A stretch of DNA of 63,611 nt, from positions 1 through 63,611 of the forward strand of contig CATMRP010000006.1 in NCBI GenBank assembly GCA_950073835.1. The letters run 5' to 3'. The notes below the pieces were generated by a model. That model did no database searches, was not told the origin of the DNA, and saw nothing but the letters and a program-made list of their open reading frames with translations. The first letter of the stretch is position 1. Each line of letters begins with the position of its first letter. Positions 44,943 through 54,434 of the stretch are shown in pieces. The position numbers and the translations under genes were made by a program. The DNA comes from an uncultured Alteromonadaceae bacterium (GTDB lineage: Bacteria > Pseudomonadota > Gammaproteobacteria > Enterobacterales > Alteromonadaceae).

Positions 44943-46937
44943 TTACTCTTGATCGAAAATCTGTTTAAACATTGGAATAAGCAGTTTGTTTCCGACTTCA
45001 CTTAAATGGTCATCGTCAAAATACAGAGTCCTACCTTTTTTTGTACCGTAACACTTCTCAGAATCACATAAATATTTAATAGGGTTTAGAATCTTCACCC
45101 CACATTTCTCAGCTGCTTGATTTTGAGCATTCCAAACCAATTTATTTCGATTCATATACTCAGCTAAAGGGATATATATATCTTCTTTGGTTTGCGACAA
45201 TATTAATTTTCTGCTGTATATCCGCGGGACATCCAAACCAATTTCGGGAATTGGACGAGTAACAAACAAATTATTGTATTTTTGTTGAATAGTACATAGT
45301 GTATCGACATAGTTTGCAGAAAAATGACTTTGAAATACTGGGTCTTTGTGATCTTTGATTGGTGTCTCACCAAAGTAGATTTCTGGACTGTGGCTTTTTC
45401 TATTGTTATTTTGAGCGAATTTCCCATATAAATAAACTGAAGTGCTTGTAGTGTATATAATTGGTATGTCAGCTGGTAAACCGAACTTTTGGGCGGCACC
45501 TAAAAGCTGGTTTGTCATATTTTTACATATGGGAGACAAGTCTATGGATGCCCATGGTGAACGTTTAGCTCCTAAAATCATTGGACATCCTCTCAAAGTC
45601 ATTTGAAGTACACTTGTCTCAACAGCTTCAAATAACCCCGTAACTATTGCATTTGCATGAGAGTCTCCCACTATAAATGCTTTGATATCACCTGCACCGT
45701 ATATACAGTATGGTACTTTTTCCATGTCTTTAGTGCCCAAGCATTCATCAAGTCTTGGGTTTCGGTCAAACTGCCCCGCAGCTGCTAATTCCACAGATCT
45801 TGGTAATCTATCTTGAAATTCTACTGTTCGAATAAAAACTGTACAACTAACGAAAATCGCAAATATCGCAGATAAGGTAGCTATTTCACGAAGAGTACTT
45901 AAATTCTGCAGTCTCTTCCTGGAAGGTATTTCCACATACAAATACGTCAAGTGAGCAAAAAACAAGCAGAGTAATAAACAAATGGTTACATAAAACCAAG
46001 AATGATTGATTTCAGCCATGAGCAAAAATACGGAAAAAGGCCAATGCCATAAATAAAGTGAATAAGATCGAGTCCCCAGCCATTGCGCAAGAATATTGTT
46101 CGTCAATAAGCTGTTTTGTTTATTGCTGAATATTATTAAACTTGCCCCTAATACAGGAAAGATTGCCCAGTAACTAGGCCAGGGAAAGTTACTGTCTATA
46201 ACGATAAATGAAATCAGTAGCAGCGACCAACCAGAATAATGTAAAAGCTGTGTAAACCGTTCTGAAGTTTTAAGTTTTAAATTAGCAAAAAAGACTAATC
46301 CACCGGACAATAATTCCCAGGAACGCATTGGAAGTAGATAAAATGCAGCACTACTATCGATAACAGACCAATAAAAATTAAGACCTATCGACAAACTAAA
46401 TAGAAGTAAAACGTTACATATCAGTGCATTTGTTGTTGCTTTTATTTTCCAGAATAAAAATAAAAAAATCGGATATAAAATATAAAACTGAGCCTCTACT
46501 CCCAATGACCAGGTGTGTAATAACCATTTTTCATGAGCGGCGGTGTCGAAGTAACCGGTTCTCAGGTAGAAATAAACGTTTGAAACAAAACTTAAACTAG
46601 CGATTGATTCAGTCGCAAGGCTTTGATAATCAGTTGTAGGCAACAGGAACCAGCCAGTAATCAGTAGGGTAAGTACGATCACTAACAATGCAGGCATTAT
46701 CCGCCTAATGCGTGCAGCGTAAAAATTAAAAAAACCAAAATTCTTTTGGGTAAGGCCTTTAAATACAATTAAAGTCATTAGGTACCCAGAAATAACAAAA
46801 AAGACATCAACTCCAATAAAACCACTTGGTAGCCCAAGAAGAGTGAAATGAAACAAAATGACCGCTACGACGGCCCAAGCCCTCAGACCGTTAATGTCAC
46901 TTCGAAAGCCTTTACTATGTGAATTACTACTTTGCAC
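44943..46937 (-). CDS. Acyltransferase 3 with C-terminal SGNH domain (OafA-like)
   Basis: A 664-residue two-domain O-acyltransferase. Residues 1-360 form the ten-helix AT3 domain (FRSDINGLRAWAVVAVILFH; HTWSLGVEAQFYILYPIFLF). A further helix leads to a periplasmic SGNH domain (about residues 400-664), with AFIVGDSHANAIVTGLF as block I and FDDDHLSEVGNKLL as the Asp-His block. It transfers acetyl groups across the membrane to polysaccharide. It is the final gene of the minus-strand arm. Confidence 0.93.
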   Translation of the reverse strand: MQSSNSHSKGFRSDINGLRAWAVVAVILFHFTLLGLPSGFIGVDVFFVISGYLMTLIVFKGLTQKNFGFFNFYAARIRRIMPALLVIVLTLLITGWFLLPTTDYQSLATESIASLSFVSNVYFYLRTGYFDTAAHEKWLLHTWSLGVEAQFYILYPIFLFLFWKIKATTNALICNVLLLFSLSIGLNFYWSVIDSSAAFYLLPMRSWELLSGGLVFFANLKLKTSERFTQLLHYSGWSLLLISFIVIDSNFPWPSYWAIFPVLGASLIIFSNKQNSLLTNNILAQWLGTRSYSLYLWHWPFSVFLLMAEINHSWFYVTICLLLCLFFAHLTYLYVEIPSRKRLQNLSTLREIATLSAIFAIFVSCTVFIRTVEFQDRLPRSVELAAAGQFDRNPRLDECLGTKDMEKVPYCIYGAGDIKAFIVGDSHANAIVTGLFEAVETSVLQMTLRGCPMILGAKRSPWASIDLSPICKNMTNQLLGAAQKFGLPADIPIIYTTSTSVYLYGKFAQNNNRKSHSPEIYFGETPIKDHKDPVFQSHFSANYVDTLCTIQQKYNNLFVTRPIPEIGLDVPRIYSRKLILSQTKEDIYIPLAEYMNRNKLVWNAQNQAAEKCGVKILNPIKYLCDSEKCYGTKKGRTLYFDDDHLSEVGNKLLIPMFKQIFDQE

Positions 46938-47461
46938 CTGAGAGTCCCTTCAATGTTTTTTGTGCAGTATTTGCGATAAAAGAATCATCTTGTAAGGATG
47001 ATCTTATAAGTATATTGATAAGATTCAAAGCTAGAATCATAAGAAAATTACGCTTTAATTGAATTAGTTCCGACTAAATATCTAAGTCGTTAAACCATTT
47101 TCAATTTGGAATTACTGTCTTAATAAAAACATCAACAGTTTGCCACACTAATAAATACGAAGAGGTAATGATTTAGCACTAGTAAAAGCCAAGCAGCTTA
47201 GTGATATTTAACAGGAATTAATCACCAAACTCGAAGAATAGCTCGACTCTATGCAACCTGTAAAGATATTCGATAAGTTGTAGTGTTAAACTCGCACACT
47301 AGTTTAAATCGAATAACTGACAATGAGTATCAGTTCAATCAATGGATACAACCATAGCTATCTATTCTTCATTATCATAAAACCCAATATTTTAATGCAA
47401 ATCAGTCATTGGGTACTGAATATAAAACACAGTTTGCGATTTAAATAATATCTGCATAAGT
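46938..47461. other. Non-coding region with a possible decayed ORF
   Basis: About 520 bases without a gene. On the plus strand from 47164 to 47283 one frame reads like a helical protein segment (KAKQLSDI, then QELITKLEE, then LDSMQPVKIFDKL), interrupted by TAA and TAG where Gln codons would fit. This hints at a remnant but is not conclusive. Confidence 0.3.
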
Positions 47462-48829
47462 TTATCTGCTAAATTTCATTTTAAAAACTCTTCTCATCTT
47501 TACTAAATCCGAAGTAAAAAATTCATTGAATATTATTGCCGGGTTCTGACCGAGCAGATGACTACAAGCAGGTAAGACATAAAGCGCTAAAATTAAATCT
47601 AATATCATGGCTCCCAAAGCTGCTCCAACCAACCCCCAATACATCGAAAAAATGTAAGTGGCAATTACTGATATACAAGCAGATAGTATCCCTGCCACAG
47701 CCATTTTATAAGGTTGATTAGTAGCTCGAAATACAATCGTGGAATTCCACCAAAGCGCATTGAAACCTACACTCAGTACAAATATATACCACATAGTAAT
47801 AGGTGGATTTAAAACATTGTTTGTCCAGATTGAGTAAAAGTTTAGACCAAATACAGCTAAGAATAACATACCAGCCGCAGCCACTAATAAAGTTACCATG
47901 ATTGATATTCTAAAAAGTTGCCTAGCACTATCCATATTCCCATTGCCAATTTCATATTGCAGCTCAGGAAAAACTGTACTATTTATTATGTTAAATACTT
48001 GATTTACACTTCGAGTAAGAGCTCTTATCGTACTATAAATGGTAACCCCTTCAGGACCTATAGTTAAACGTACTGCTAACGTAGTGCCTTGAAAAAAAAT
48101 AGCTTGCCATATCGGTGTTGCGAGAAATCCTAGCCCTTTTTGGAAAGCTTGCCTAATATCTTCTTTACTTATTTTGGCTTTACAAAACCCGGGCAAATTC
48201 AACGTTTTAAGGGCTAAGAAGGCAAAAATAGGATTAAACAAAATAGAGCACAATAAATTTGCAAACGCAAACTCAACAATCCCACCACCATAGACTAAAA
48301 CTATTAAGCCAGCTATGACATTGACAAGTGCATAAATAGATAAAAGATAAATACTCTTGGCAGCCTTTCTGGCAGCCCTAAAATATGCCTCAAATAGTTG
48401 TTGATAAAAATTTGTTAAGCGGGACAACATTAAAATTGAAACCGCTAACATAGCCTCATCCGGGTCGAGCAGGCTTTTATCAAATATCTCGTAATGATTA
48501 AGGATGCCTATTATTATTGCAGAAAGACCCATTCCGAAAGTAATGAAAGCAGCTATTATAACAATAGCACTTTTTGCTATATTGGCAGCGCCTTGATTAT
48601 CACCTCCAGCATATCGCAAAACAAAAATATTCGCTGCTGCATTTCCAAACCCTAACTGAGAAAAAGCTAAAAAGCTCGGAATAATTGTAAGCGTGAGCCA
48701 TTCGCCATAGTACTCAACCCCCCAAAACTGAATAAAAAAAGGAACAAGGAACAGTTTATCTAAAACGAGAACAGCTTTATGAAATATGGATGCTAAACTA
48801 TTTGCAACTAATTTATTCTTCAGGGACAT
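47462..48829 (-). CDS. Wzx-like polysaccharide flippase
   Basis: A 455-residue membrane protein with twelve to fourteen helices of the MOP (MATE/PST) superfamily. The N-terminal segment NKLVANSLASIFHKAVLVLD and FFIQFWGVEYYGEWLTLTII are typical of PST-type flippases. It should flip the undecaprenyl-linked repeat to the periplasm for the polymerase encoded on the plus arm. It starts eight bases after the pyruvyl transferase gene. Confidence 0.88.
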   Translation of the reverse strand: MSLKNKLVANSLASIFHKAVLVLDKLFLVPFFIQFWGVEYYGEWLTLTIIPSFLAFSQLGFGNAAANIFVLRYAGGDNQGAANIAKSAIVIIAAFITFGMGLSAIIIGILNHYEIFDKSLLDPDEAMLAVSILMLSRLTNFYQQLFEAYFRAARKAAKSIYLLSIYALVNVIAGLIVLVYGGGIVEFAFANLLCSILFNPIFAFLALKTLNLPGFCKAKISKEDIRQAFQKGLGFLATPIWQAIFFQGTTLAVRLTIGPEGVTIYSTIRALTRSVNQVFNIINSTVFPELQYEIGNGNMDSARQLFRISIMVTLLVAAAGMLFLAVFGLNFYSIWTNNVLNPPITMWYIFVLSVGFNALWWNSTIVFRATNQPYKMAVAGILSACISVIATYIFSMYWGLVGAALGAMILDLILALYVLPACSHLLGQNPAIIFNEFFTSDLVKMRRVFKMKFSR

Positions 48830-48837
48830 AAGGTTAT

Positions 48838-49851
48838 CTATATAGCTTTTAATATCGCCTGTGACATTTTCTCTAACTCATCATCTATTATCTCTAAGTT
48901 TGGATATAAAATGCCATTATTCGCTTTATAATCAAATCCCATCCTGGTAAATATACCAGCTCTGGGAGTATCATGTAAAAACTGGGCGGGTCGGTTGCAT
49001 GCTAGCGCTGTTGCACACGCATGCACCCTGTCAGAAATTACGAACTCTGCCGATTTTATTAAATTTAACGAAGAAAGTGGATTAAAGCTAACAAACGAAT
49101 TAGGAAGCGCGAAATTAATATGGTTAAAGCGAGAGTTAATTTCTTGTATAAGTCTAACAACATGATAGTCTTCCAAAGACTCTTGCTTTGGGCGCATAAA
49201 ATTAAAATGCCGGGCATATTTGAAATTCAAGTTCAAATATGTTTCCTTTCTATCTACTTTGATATTACCTAGACTGACTCCCTTCGTTCTGTCTATCAAA
49301 CTATAATATGGTTCTAACTCTCGATAAAAACTGCTAACGAAAAAAGGCTTATCCATTTCAAACGAATCTAATGGAAGCATCTTATCTACTAAAAATGCCG
49401 TGCAAATACCATTGTACGAATTCTTAACAAAACCTTTAAAATTATGATATGTTTGCTCATCTCTGGAAGAAAGAAAAAGAGGTGGGTATTTTTCTAGAAA
49501 GCTACCTATTTCATTCAGAAAACTCGATGTTATTTTTGCACCAGAAGCACTTATAAATGCATATTCAGCGCCTCGTTCCTTTATTTCTATAATCTTAGAT
49601 TTGTAATCACCTACAATTTCCTTCATCATCGGACCAGAGAAAATATGGACGTCACCTTTTTGGTATTCCATCATCTCAAAGCGATTTTCAAATTGCTTTG
49701 CATTTCTAATTTTAAATGCTCTTCGTATAGGACCTTCACCCATTTTAACTTCATAATTAGGGTACAACTGCTTTAAGAGATTGTATAAGGCACTCTGATA
49801 CCAACCATCCCCAACATTGTTCCAAGTCGAGTTCTCCACAATTATTTTCAT
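48838..49851 (-). CDS. Polysaccharide pyruvyl transferase family protein
   Basis: A 337-residue protein of the WcaK/CsaB pyruvyl-transferase family. Visible features are the N-terminal NSTWNNVGDGWYQSALYNLL, a central YAFISASGAKI strand, and the C-terminal signature ISDRVHACATALACNRPAQF with the conserved Arg and His. It would add acidic pyruvate ketals from PEP to sugars of the polymer. It is cotranscribed with the flippase. Confidence 0.85.
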   Translation of the reverse strand: MKIIVENSTWNNVGDGWYQSALYNLLKQLYPNYEVKMGEGPIRRAFKIRNAKQFENRFEMMEYQKGDVHIFSGPMMKEIVGDYKSKIIEIKERGAEYAFISASGAKITSSFLNEIGSFLEKYPPLFLSSRDEQTYHNFKGFVKNSYNGICTAFLVDKMLPLDSFEMDKPFFVSSFYRELEPYYSLIDRTKGVSLGNIKVDRKETYLNLNFKYARHFNFMRPKQESLEDYHVVRLIQEINSRFNHINFALPNSFVSFNPLSSLNLIKSAEFVISDRVHACATALACNRPAQFLHDTPRAGIFTRMGFDYKANNGILYPNLEIIDDELEKMSQAILKAI

Positions 49852-50247
49852 ATTATTAACAATTCCCTTTAATCATAGCTAAATTTTCTCTAAATATTAT
49901 AGTTTTAGTTTCAATTATGAATCTATATCTAAGCGATAAATTAATCTTATTCAATCACCTACTTATAGAACACTGTAGCTAAAGTTATATAGCTTGGCTC
50001 GCAAAGTCTTATACTATTCAAACAACAAGGTAATTATACTAACTTTGTAAGCTTATCCTAATCAGTTATTTCACAAATTTGAAGTTTGTCCTATGTCATT
50101 CTTTTTCAATATTTCTATGTTGTCAGATCATTCCGCTAATCACTAAGGTGTCATTTTATTTATTGCTCTAACTTGGGTTAATACTCATAGTTCATTCATA
50201 GAAAGCAACGAACTGAGATGAAATGCGATTTAACATTATCAAAGTTT
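49852..50247. other. AT-rich intergenic region in the minus arm
   Basis: About 395 bases without gene or clear signal. It may hold an internal promoter for the pyruvyl transferase and flippase genes. Confidence 0.4.
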
Positions 50248-51288
50248 TCAATTTTTGCCTTTATCTATAATTTCATATACTAGCCTTTTAATTGTTTCAG
50301 AGTTTGAATATCCTGAAATTTTACATCTATGGATTCCCTTCTCGACAATTTTAATACGTTCATTTTCATTTTTTAAATAATATCTACATTTTTCAAGTAA
50401 CTCTTCATTTGAAGAAAAATACTCAGCTTCATCTCCCTCTTGAAACAAAGAAAGATGCTCATCTGTTCTCTCGGCTAACATAAAACCACCACAAGCAGGT
50501 ATTTCTATACTTCTAGATGTATGTTGATCAAAATTTATTTTCCTAAGAAAGCACAACGAAATTTTTAATGCATTGAGCACTTTTGGGTAATCAGACGAAA
50601 ATACACCTGGTTTTATTTTTAGCAGAGGTGAATAATGTTTATATTCATTCCATCGGCCATCCCCATAAACTGTTACTTCCATACCGTTATCGACTAGAAA
50701 CAAAATACTGTCACACCTCTCCTTTTCCCAGACTCCTACAAATCCGATTTGTGCAGCGAACTGAGCCTTTTCTTTTTCACTCAATACCTGAGGTATGTGA
50801 AAATCTTCCTGAAAGGTTTGATTTGTAAATATAACCCTTTTAGCCCCCAATTTTATCAAATCATTGATAATGTAAGATTTAGTAGTTATATGGGCATCGT
50901 ACAAATCAAAGGATTCCAAGTAGTTTTGACTTTGATTATGTCTTAGCACCATATTATCAGGAGAGAAACCTATTATCTTAGTACGTTCATTTTTTATTTT
51001 TATATATTCAAGTGTACTTCGATTAATAGTGATACCTTTATCAATCCAGACAAAATCGTAGTCGTTTTCTCTCAATAGCCTAATAACCTTTTCATTCGCA
51101 TTACTGAAGTCCGGCAAGCTGATTGGAAAACCATAACCAAACAGTTTGTTAGCAATTCGATAATAGAAAGTTAATTTTGTTGCACAATCTACTTTGTCTA
51201 CAGTCTTAAAATTTTTAACTAATGCTTTGTGTCTGTGGAGAGATGTATTACTTTCTCTATCAAACCAACCTACAGATAGTATTTTCAT
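50248..51288 (-). CDS. CgeB-family glycosyltransferase
   Basis: A 346-residue GT-B protein of the CgeB/DUF3880-like group. The C-terminal half has VTVYGDGRWNEYKHY, SDYPKVLNALKISLCFLRK and HTSRSIEIPACGGFMLAERT, the latter with the conserved R-x-x-E segment of these enzymes. The N-terminal half includes YDFVWIDKGITI. It probably transfers a sugar in polymer assembly. It is separated from the upstream GT4 gene by three bases, so the two are coupled. Confidence 0.8.
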   Translation of the reverse strand: MKILSVGWFDRESNTSLHRHKALVKNFKTVDKVDCATKLTFYYRIANKLFGYGFPISLPDFSNANEKVIRLLRENDYDFVWIDKGITINRSTLEYIKIKNERTKIIGFSPDNMVLRHNQSQNYLESFDLYDAHITTKSYIINDLIKLGAKRVIFTNQTFQEDFHIPQVLSEKEKAQFAAQIGFVGVWEKERCDSILFLVDNGMEVTVYGDGRWNEYKHYSPLLKIKPGVFSSDYPKVLNALKISLCFLRKINFDQHTSRSIEIPACGGFMLAERTDEHLSLFQEGDEAEYFSSNEELLEKCRYYLKNENERIKIVEKGIHRCKISGYSNSETIKRLVYEIIDKGKN

Positions 51289-51291
51289 GCC

Positions 51292-52443
51292 TTATAACTT
51301 ACTCAAAAATTGCTTATATTGGGCTCCATATGTATCCCAGCCTCCCAACACTTTCACTTTTTCAAGAGCTTTATTGCTCATTTCTTTTCTTATCTCAGGA
51401 GTATCTAACATTTTCTCAAATGAATTTAAGATAGCCGTCGAATCCCTGATAGGCACGCGAAATCCCTCATGGCCATCATCAAATAAGTCTTCACTTCCTG
51501 TATTTGCTGTAGCAATGACTGGACAACCACAGGCTAATGCTTCTCCTTGCACCATTGCCAGGCCTTCTTCGATCGATGGTAAAACAAAAACGTGATGTGA
51601 ACTGTAATAATCTGCCAACAGTTCATTAGAGACTGTACCTTTGAAATATACATTAGTTAAATTATAGCTTTTTAGTTTAGATTTAACATTCTCTTCGATA
51701 TTTCCTATTACCGTAAATCTCTTATTTTTAAATTTTAGTTTCTGGAAAGCATCTAATGCGTATAAAAACCCCTTCCTAATACTTACATTACCAACCCATA
51801 AAACTGAAAATTCGTTTTCATCTGGTTCACTTTTTTTTGAGAACCTAGCTAAATTAGCCCCGTACGGTATTTTTACCAGTTTAGACTCAGGTACACCTTT
51901 TTGTATGAAACTATCGTAAACGAATTTAGAAGGCACGGTAATAAAATCAGAGAGCTCATATTCAATACACTCTCTTTCCATAATTTTTGGGCTATTAGAC
52001 CTATATTTTATACCCCATAAGGAATATTCCTCTTCTAAAAGTGAATTTTGGAATTCGATGTGAGATGATCCTCTATCACATATCCATCTACCGCCAAGAT
52101 TTTGATTAATGTTACCGGACTTTACAGCAGAACCTGACAAGGCAATCAATATAGTTGGATTTTTCAACTTTTTTGCGACATAACTATCAAAAGTAAGTTG
52201 ATCTGCAAGTCTCCATGCATCATCTAGAGCTTCGTAATTAAGCAAGCTAAACTTATTCTTGGCCATATATGGTGCATGAAGCCACGGGAATGTATGGATT
52301 CTACTAGATGAGATCCCTTTCTCGTCTTTAAGTTTGAATTTTGGATACCCTGAATAGATACGATCTAACAAACCAAAATTTTCTAATTGTCTAGCTAAAT
52401 GAAAATGATGAAACCGTCCTATACATGCTTGTGTGACTCTCAT
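51292..52443 (-). CDS. Glycosyltransferase family 4 protein
   Basis: A 383-residue GT4 enzyme. The donor domain shows FSVLWVGNVSIRKGFLYALD and the signature VLPSIEEGLAMVQGEALACG with EX7E. The N-terminal part has the HFHLARQLENFGLLDRIYSG pattern seen in EPS glycosyltransferases. It lies 91 bases downstream of the sulfotransferase gene. Confidence 0.9.
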   Translation of the reverse strand: MRVTQACIGRFHHFHLARQLENFGLLDRIYSGYPKFKLKDEKGISSSRIHTFPWLHAPYMAKNKFSLLNYEALDDAWRLADQLTFDSYVAKKLKNPTILIALSGSAVKSGNINQNLGGRWICDRGSSHIEFQNSLLEEEYSLWGIKYRSNSPKIMERECIEYELSDFITVPSKFVYDSFIQKGVPESKLVKIPYGANLARFSKKSEPDENEFSVLWVGNVSIRKGFLYALDAFQKLKFKNKRFTVIGNIEENVKSKLKSYNLTNVYFKGTVSNELLADYYSSHHVFVLPSIEEGLAMVQGEALACGCPVIATANTGSEDLFDDGHEGFRVPIRDSTAILNSFEKMLDTPEIRKEMSNKALEKVKVLGGWDTYGAQYKQFLSKL

Positions 52444-52534
52444 TTTAAAATCTAGCCTTTAGATGAAATTCAAAAAATACATAGTGCCATTAATATTGGC
52501 AGAAAAATTATTATGTAGCTTACAAAAAAATCTA

Positions 52535-53287
52535 TCAAAACTCATTCTTTCTCCAAACATCGTAATCTATTCCCACCTTATCATACACACTTTTCAATTC
52601 GTGAATCTCTCTATCTTTATTTAAAATCCATTCTTTATCGTAGCCTTCCTTATCATAACCAAAAACTTCAAAATCAATTTTGTAGTAATGATAAATTAAT
52701 CTTTTAGTTTCTTGACTGATATGTATTTCTTTCTTGTTTTTACCCTTATTTAAGAAAGGCAGCTTACATTCAATACCAACTCTCCGCGATATTTCATCGA
52801 AATCATCGTTTAAATTTTCGAAACGACCAACGAAATCCACATCAATTTTCATTTTTTTATTCAACATTTGAACAACTTGAGGAATAACGCCGGCATCTAT
52901 TCTCCATTTCATGTATTCATGAAAATCTCTATGCTCATAAAGTTTTTTATATCTTTCCTTAAATTCTGGAAGATGTTCATGTGCAAGAATATGCCTAAAC
53001 ATTGAATGCTGCCAATCAGTTGGATGCCTTACGAAGCAAAATTTAAAGAAAGTATTATATCTATCAGTTGGTATTAATGATTTAGCTTTCTCTAAAGTCC
53101 AGTGTGGATGGTTTCTAAAATCGATTAACTTATATGGGGTATGCTTACCTGCTAGCTTTCTTGTTAATTTTGCATATAATTTTTCTTCGTGATGATTGGC
53201 GTATGGCATTAGTGCTCGCCTAAGGCTAGTGCCTGCCGTTTTGGGTATATGCAGAAAGATGAAATTATGTGAATACGAAACTATCAT
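52535..53287 (-). CDS. Sulfotransferase family 2-like protein
   Basis: A 250-residue PAPS-dependent sulfotransferase. The motifs are FIFLHIPKTAGTSLRRAL (residues 9-26) and FKFCFVRHPTDWQHSMFRHI. It probably sulfates a sugar of the exopolysaccharide, giving a negatively charged polymer as is common in marine bacteria. It is the third sulfotransferase in the window. Confidence 0.85.
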   Translation of the reverse strand: MIVSYSHNFIFLHIPKTAGTSLRRALMPYANHHEEKLYAKLTRKLAGKHTPYKLIDFRNHPHWTLEKAKSLIPTDRYNTFFKFCFVRHPTDWQHSMFRHILAHEHLPEFKERYKKLYEHRDFHEYMKWRIDAGVIPQVVQMLNKKMKIDVDFVGRFENLNDDFDEISRRVGIECKLPFLNKGKNKKEIHISQETKRLIYHYYKIDFEVFGYDKEGYDKEWILNKDREIHELKSVYDKVGIDYDVWRKNEF

Positions 53288-53431
53288 AAATTAAACTACT
53301 GTATAAAAATTATTGTTTACTATTGCTATTTCAGAGACTACTAAAATATTCTTCTCTATAAAATAGATTTTTTAAACCTAAGGATTTAGTTAATCTATTT
53401 ATCAAAAACCTGCCCCTTTAACACTATTTAA

Positions 53432-54331
53432 TTATTCTGACAATTTCGTAGCGATAATAGATGCTAATATCTTGTTTCCTTCCGCTGATGGGTGAATGCT
53501 GTCCCTGTATATATTACTATTCCAGTCCTTTTTCGAACTTAAATCTAAAATAGCACAACAACTCTGCACTGTTTCCTCTAATGCTTCCTTTACATGTATA
53601 TATAAATCATTTTCAACCTTTAATTGACTTTTACTTGGATAAAGGATGAATAGTATTTTCTTATCATTTAATTCAGCGACTTTCTTTGACAAGCTACTTA
53701 AAGTTGAATCTGCAATACTATCACTAGTATCAGTTCTGTTAGCAGATGAGCCGTTAATACGTGAAAAAATATACTTATTTGCAACATACCAAATCGCAGA
53801 TAGAGGTTTCTCTCGAGGATGCGTGAGATCAGAACTCCACAAAGATCTCTCTTTACCGAAATCGCCTGTATTCAATATCCACACAATAGTCTCGATGTCT
53901 TGCACTACATCCGGATTTAAATTTAAGTAAGCAATTTCGTTAAGGATGGACCAGCTACCAGCTGAGGCCGGCCAAATACGCCATTCAGGAAGTTTTTCTT
54001 GAAGTTGGGGCCCTAGTTTGGCGGGCTGGTCCAATGGATTCCCTCCCCACACGAGAGAATCACCAAGTAACAGTATGTCTTTAGCCTCATTAGGTCGCCA
54101 TAATCCAGTTCCCATTGACTTTGAATTGACTTCCCAACGATTTTTTCTTAGAAATGCTCCGCTTTGGTTTGGAGCGGGAATATATCCGATTACTGAATTA
54201 GTGTGATAAACGGGAAAGTCAATAATCCCTATGACTCTGAGGGCAATTTCGCAGACTAAAATTAAACAAGTACACATGGCCAAAAGCCAAATAATTTTTT
54301 TGTGGCTTTTATTAGAATCTATAGTCTTCAT
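53432..54331 (-). CDS. SGNH/GDSL-hydrolase-like membrane-anchored protein
   Basis: A 299-residue protein with one N-terminal membrane helix (about residues 12-33) and a periplasmic SGNH domain. Block I is LLLGDSLVWGGNP (about residues 86-98) and block V is DSIHPSAEGNKILA (about residues 275-288), giving the Ser, Asp and His of the catalytic set. It could deacetylate or transfer acyl groups on the polymer during export. It is the second gene after wcaJ. Confidence 0.8.
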   Translation of the reverse strand: MKTIDSNKSHKKIIWLLAMCTCLILVCEIALRVIGIIDFPVYHTNSVIGYIPAPNQSGAFLRKNRWEVNSKSMGTGLWRPNEAKDILLLGDSLVWGGNPLDQPAKLGPQLQEKLPEWRIWPASAGSWSILNEIAYLNLNPDVVQDIETIVWILNTGDFGKERSLWSSDLTHPREKPLSAIWYVANKYIFSRINGSSANRTDTSDSIADSTLSSLSKKVAELNDKKILFILYPSKSQLKVENDLYIHVKEALEETVQSCCAILDLSSKKDWNSNIYRDSIHPSAEGNKILASIIATKLSE

Positions 54332-54434
54332 TTACCCAGCAAACTCCATGTCATTAATTAGCTAAAGTTTCACACCTGAAGAACAGTTATAGGCTTATGC
54401 AGCTCAAACTATTAACTCGTAATTCATCACTAAC

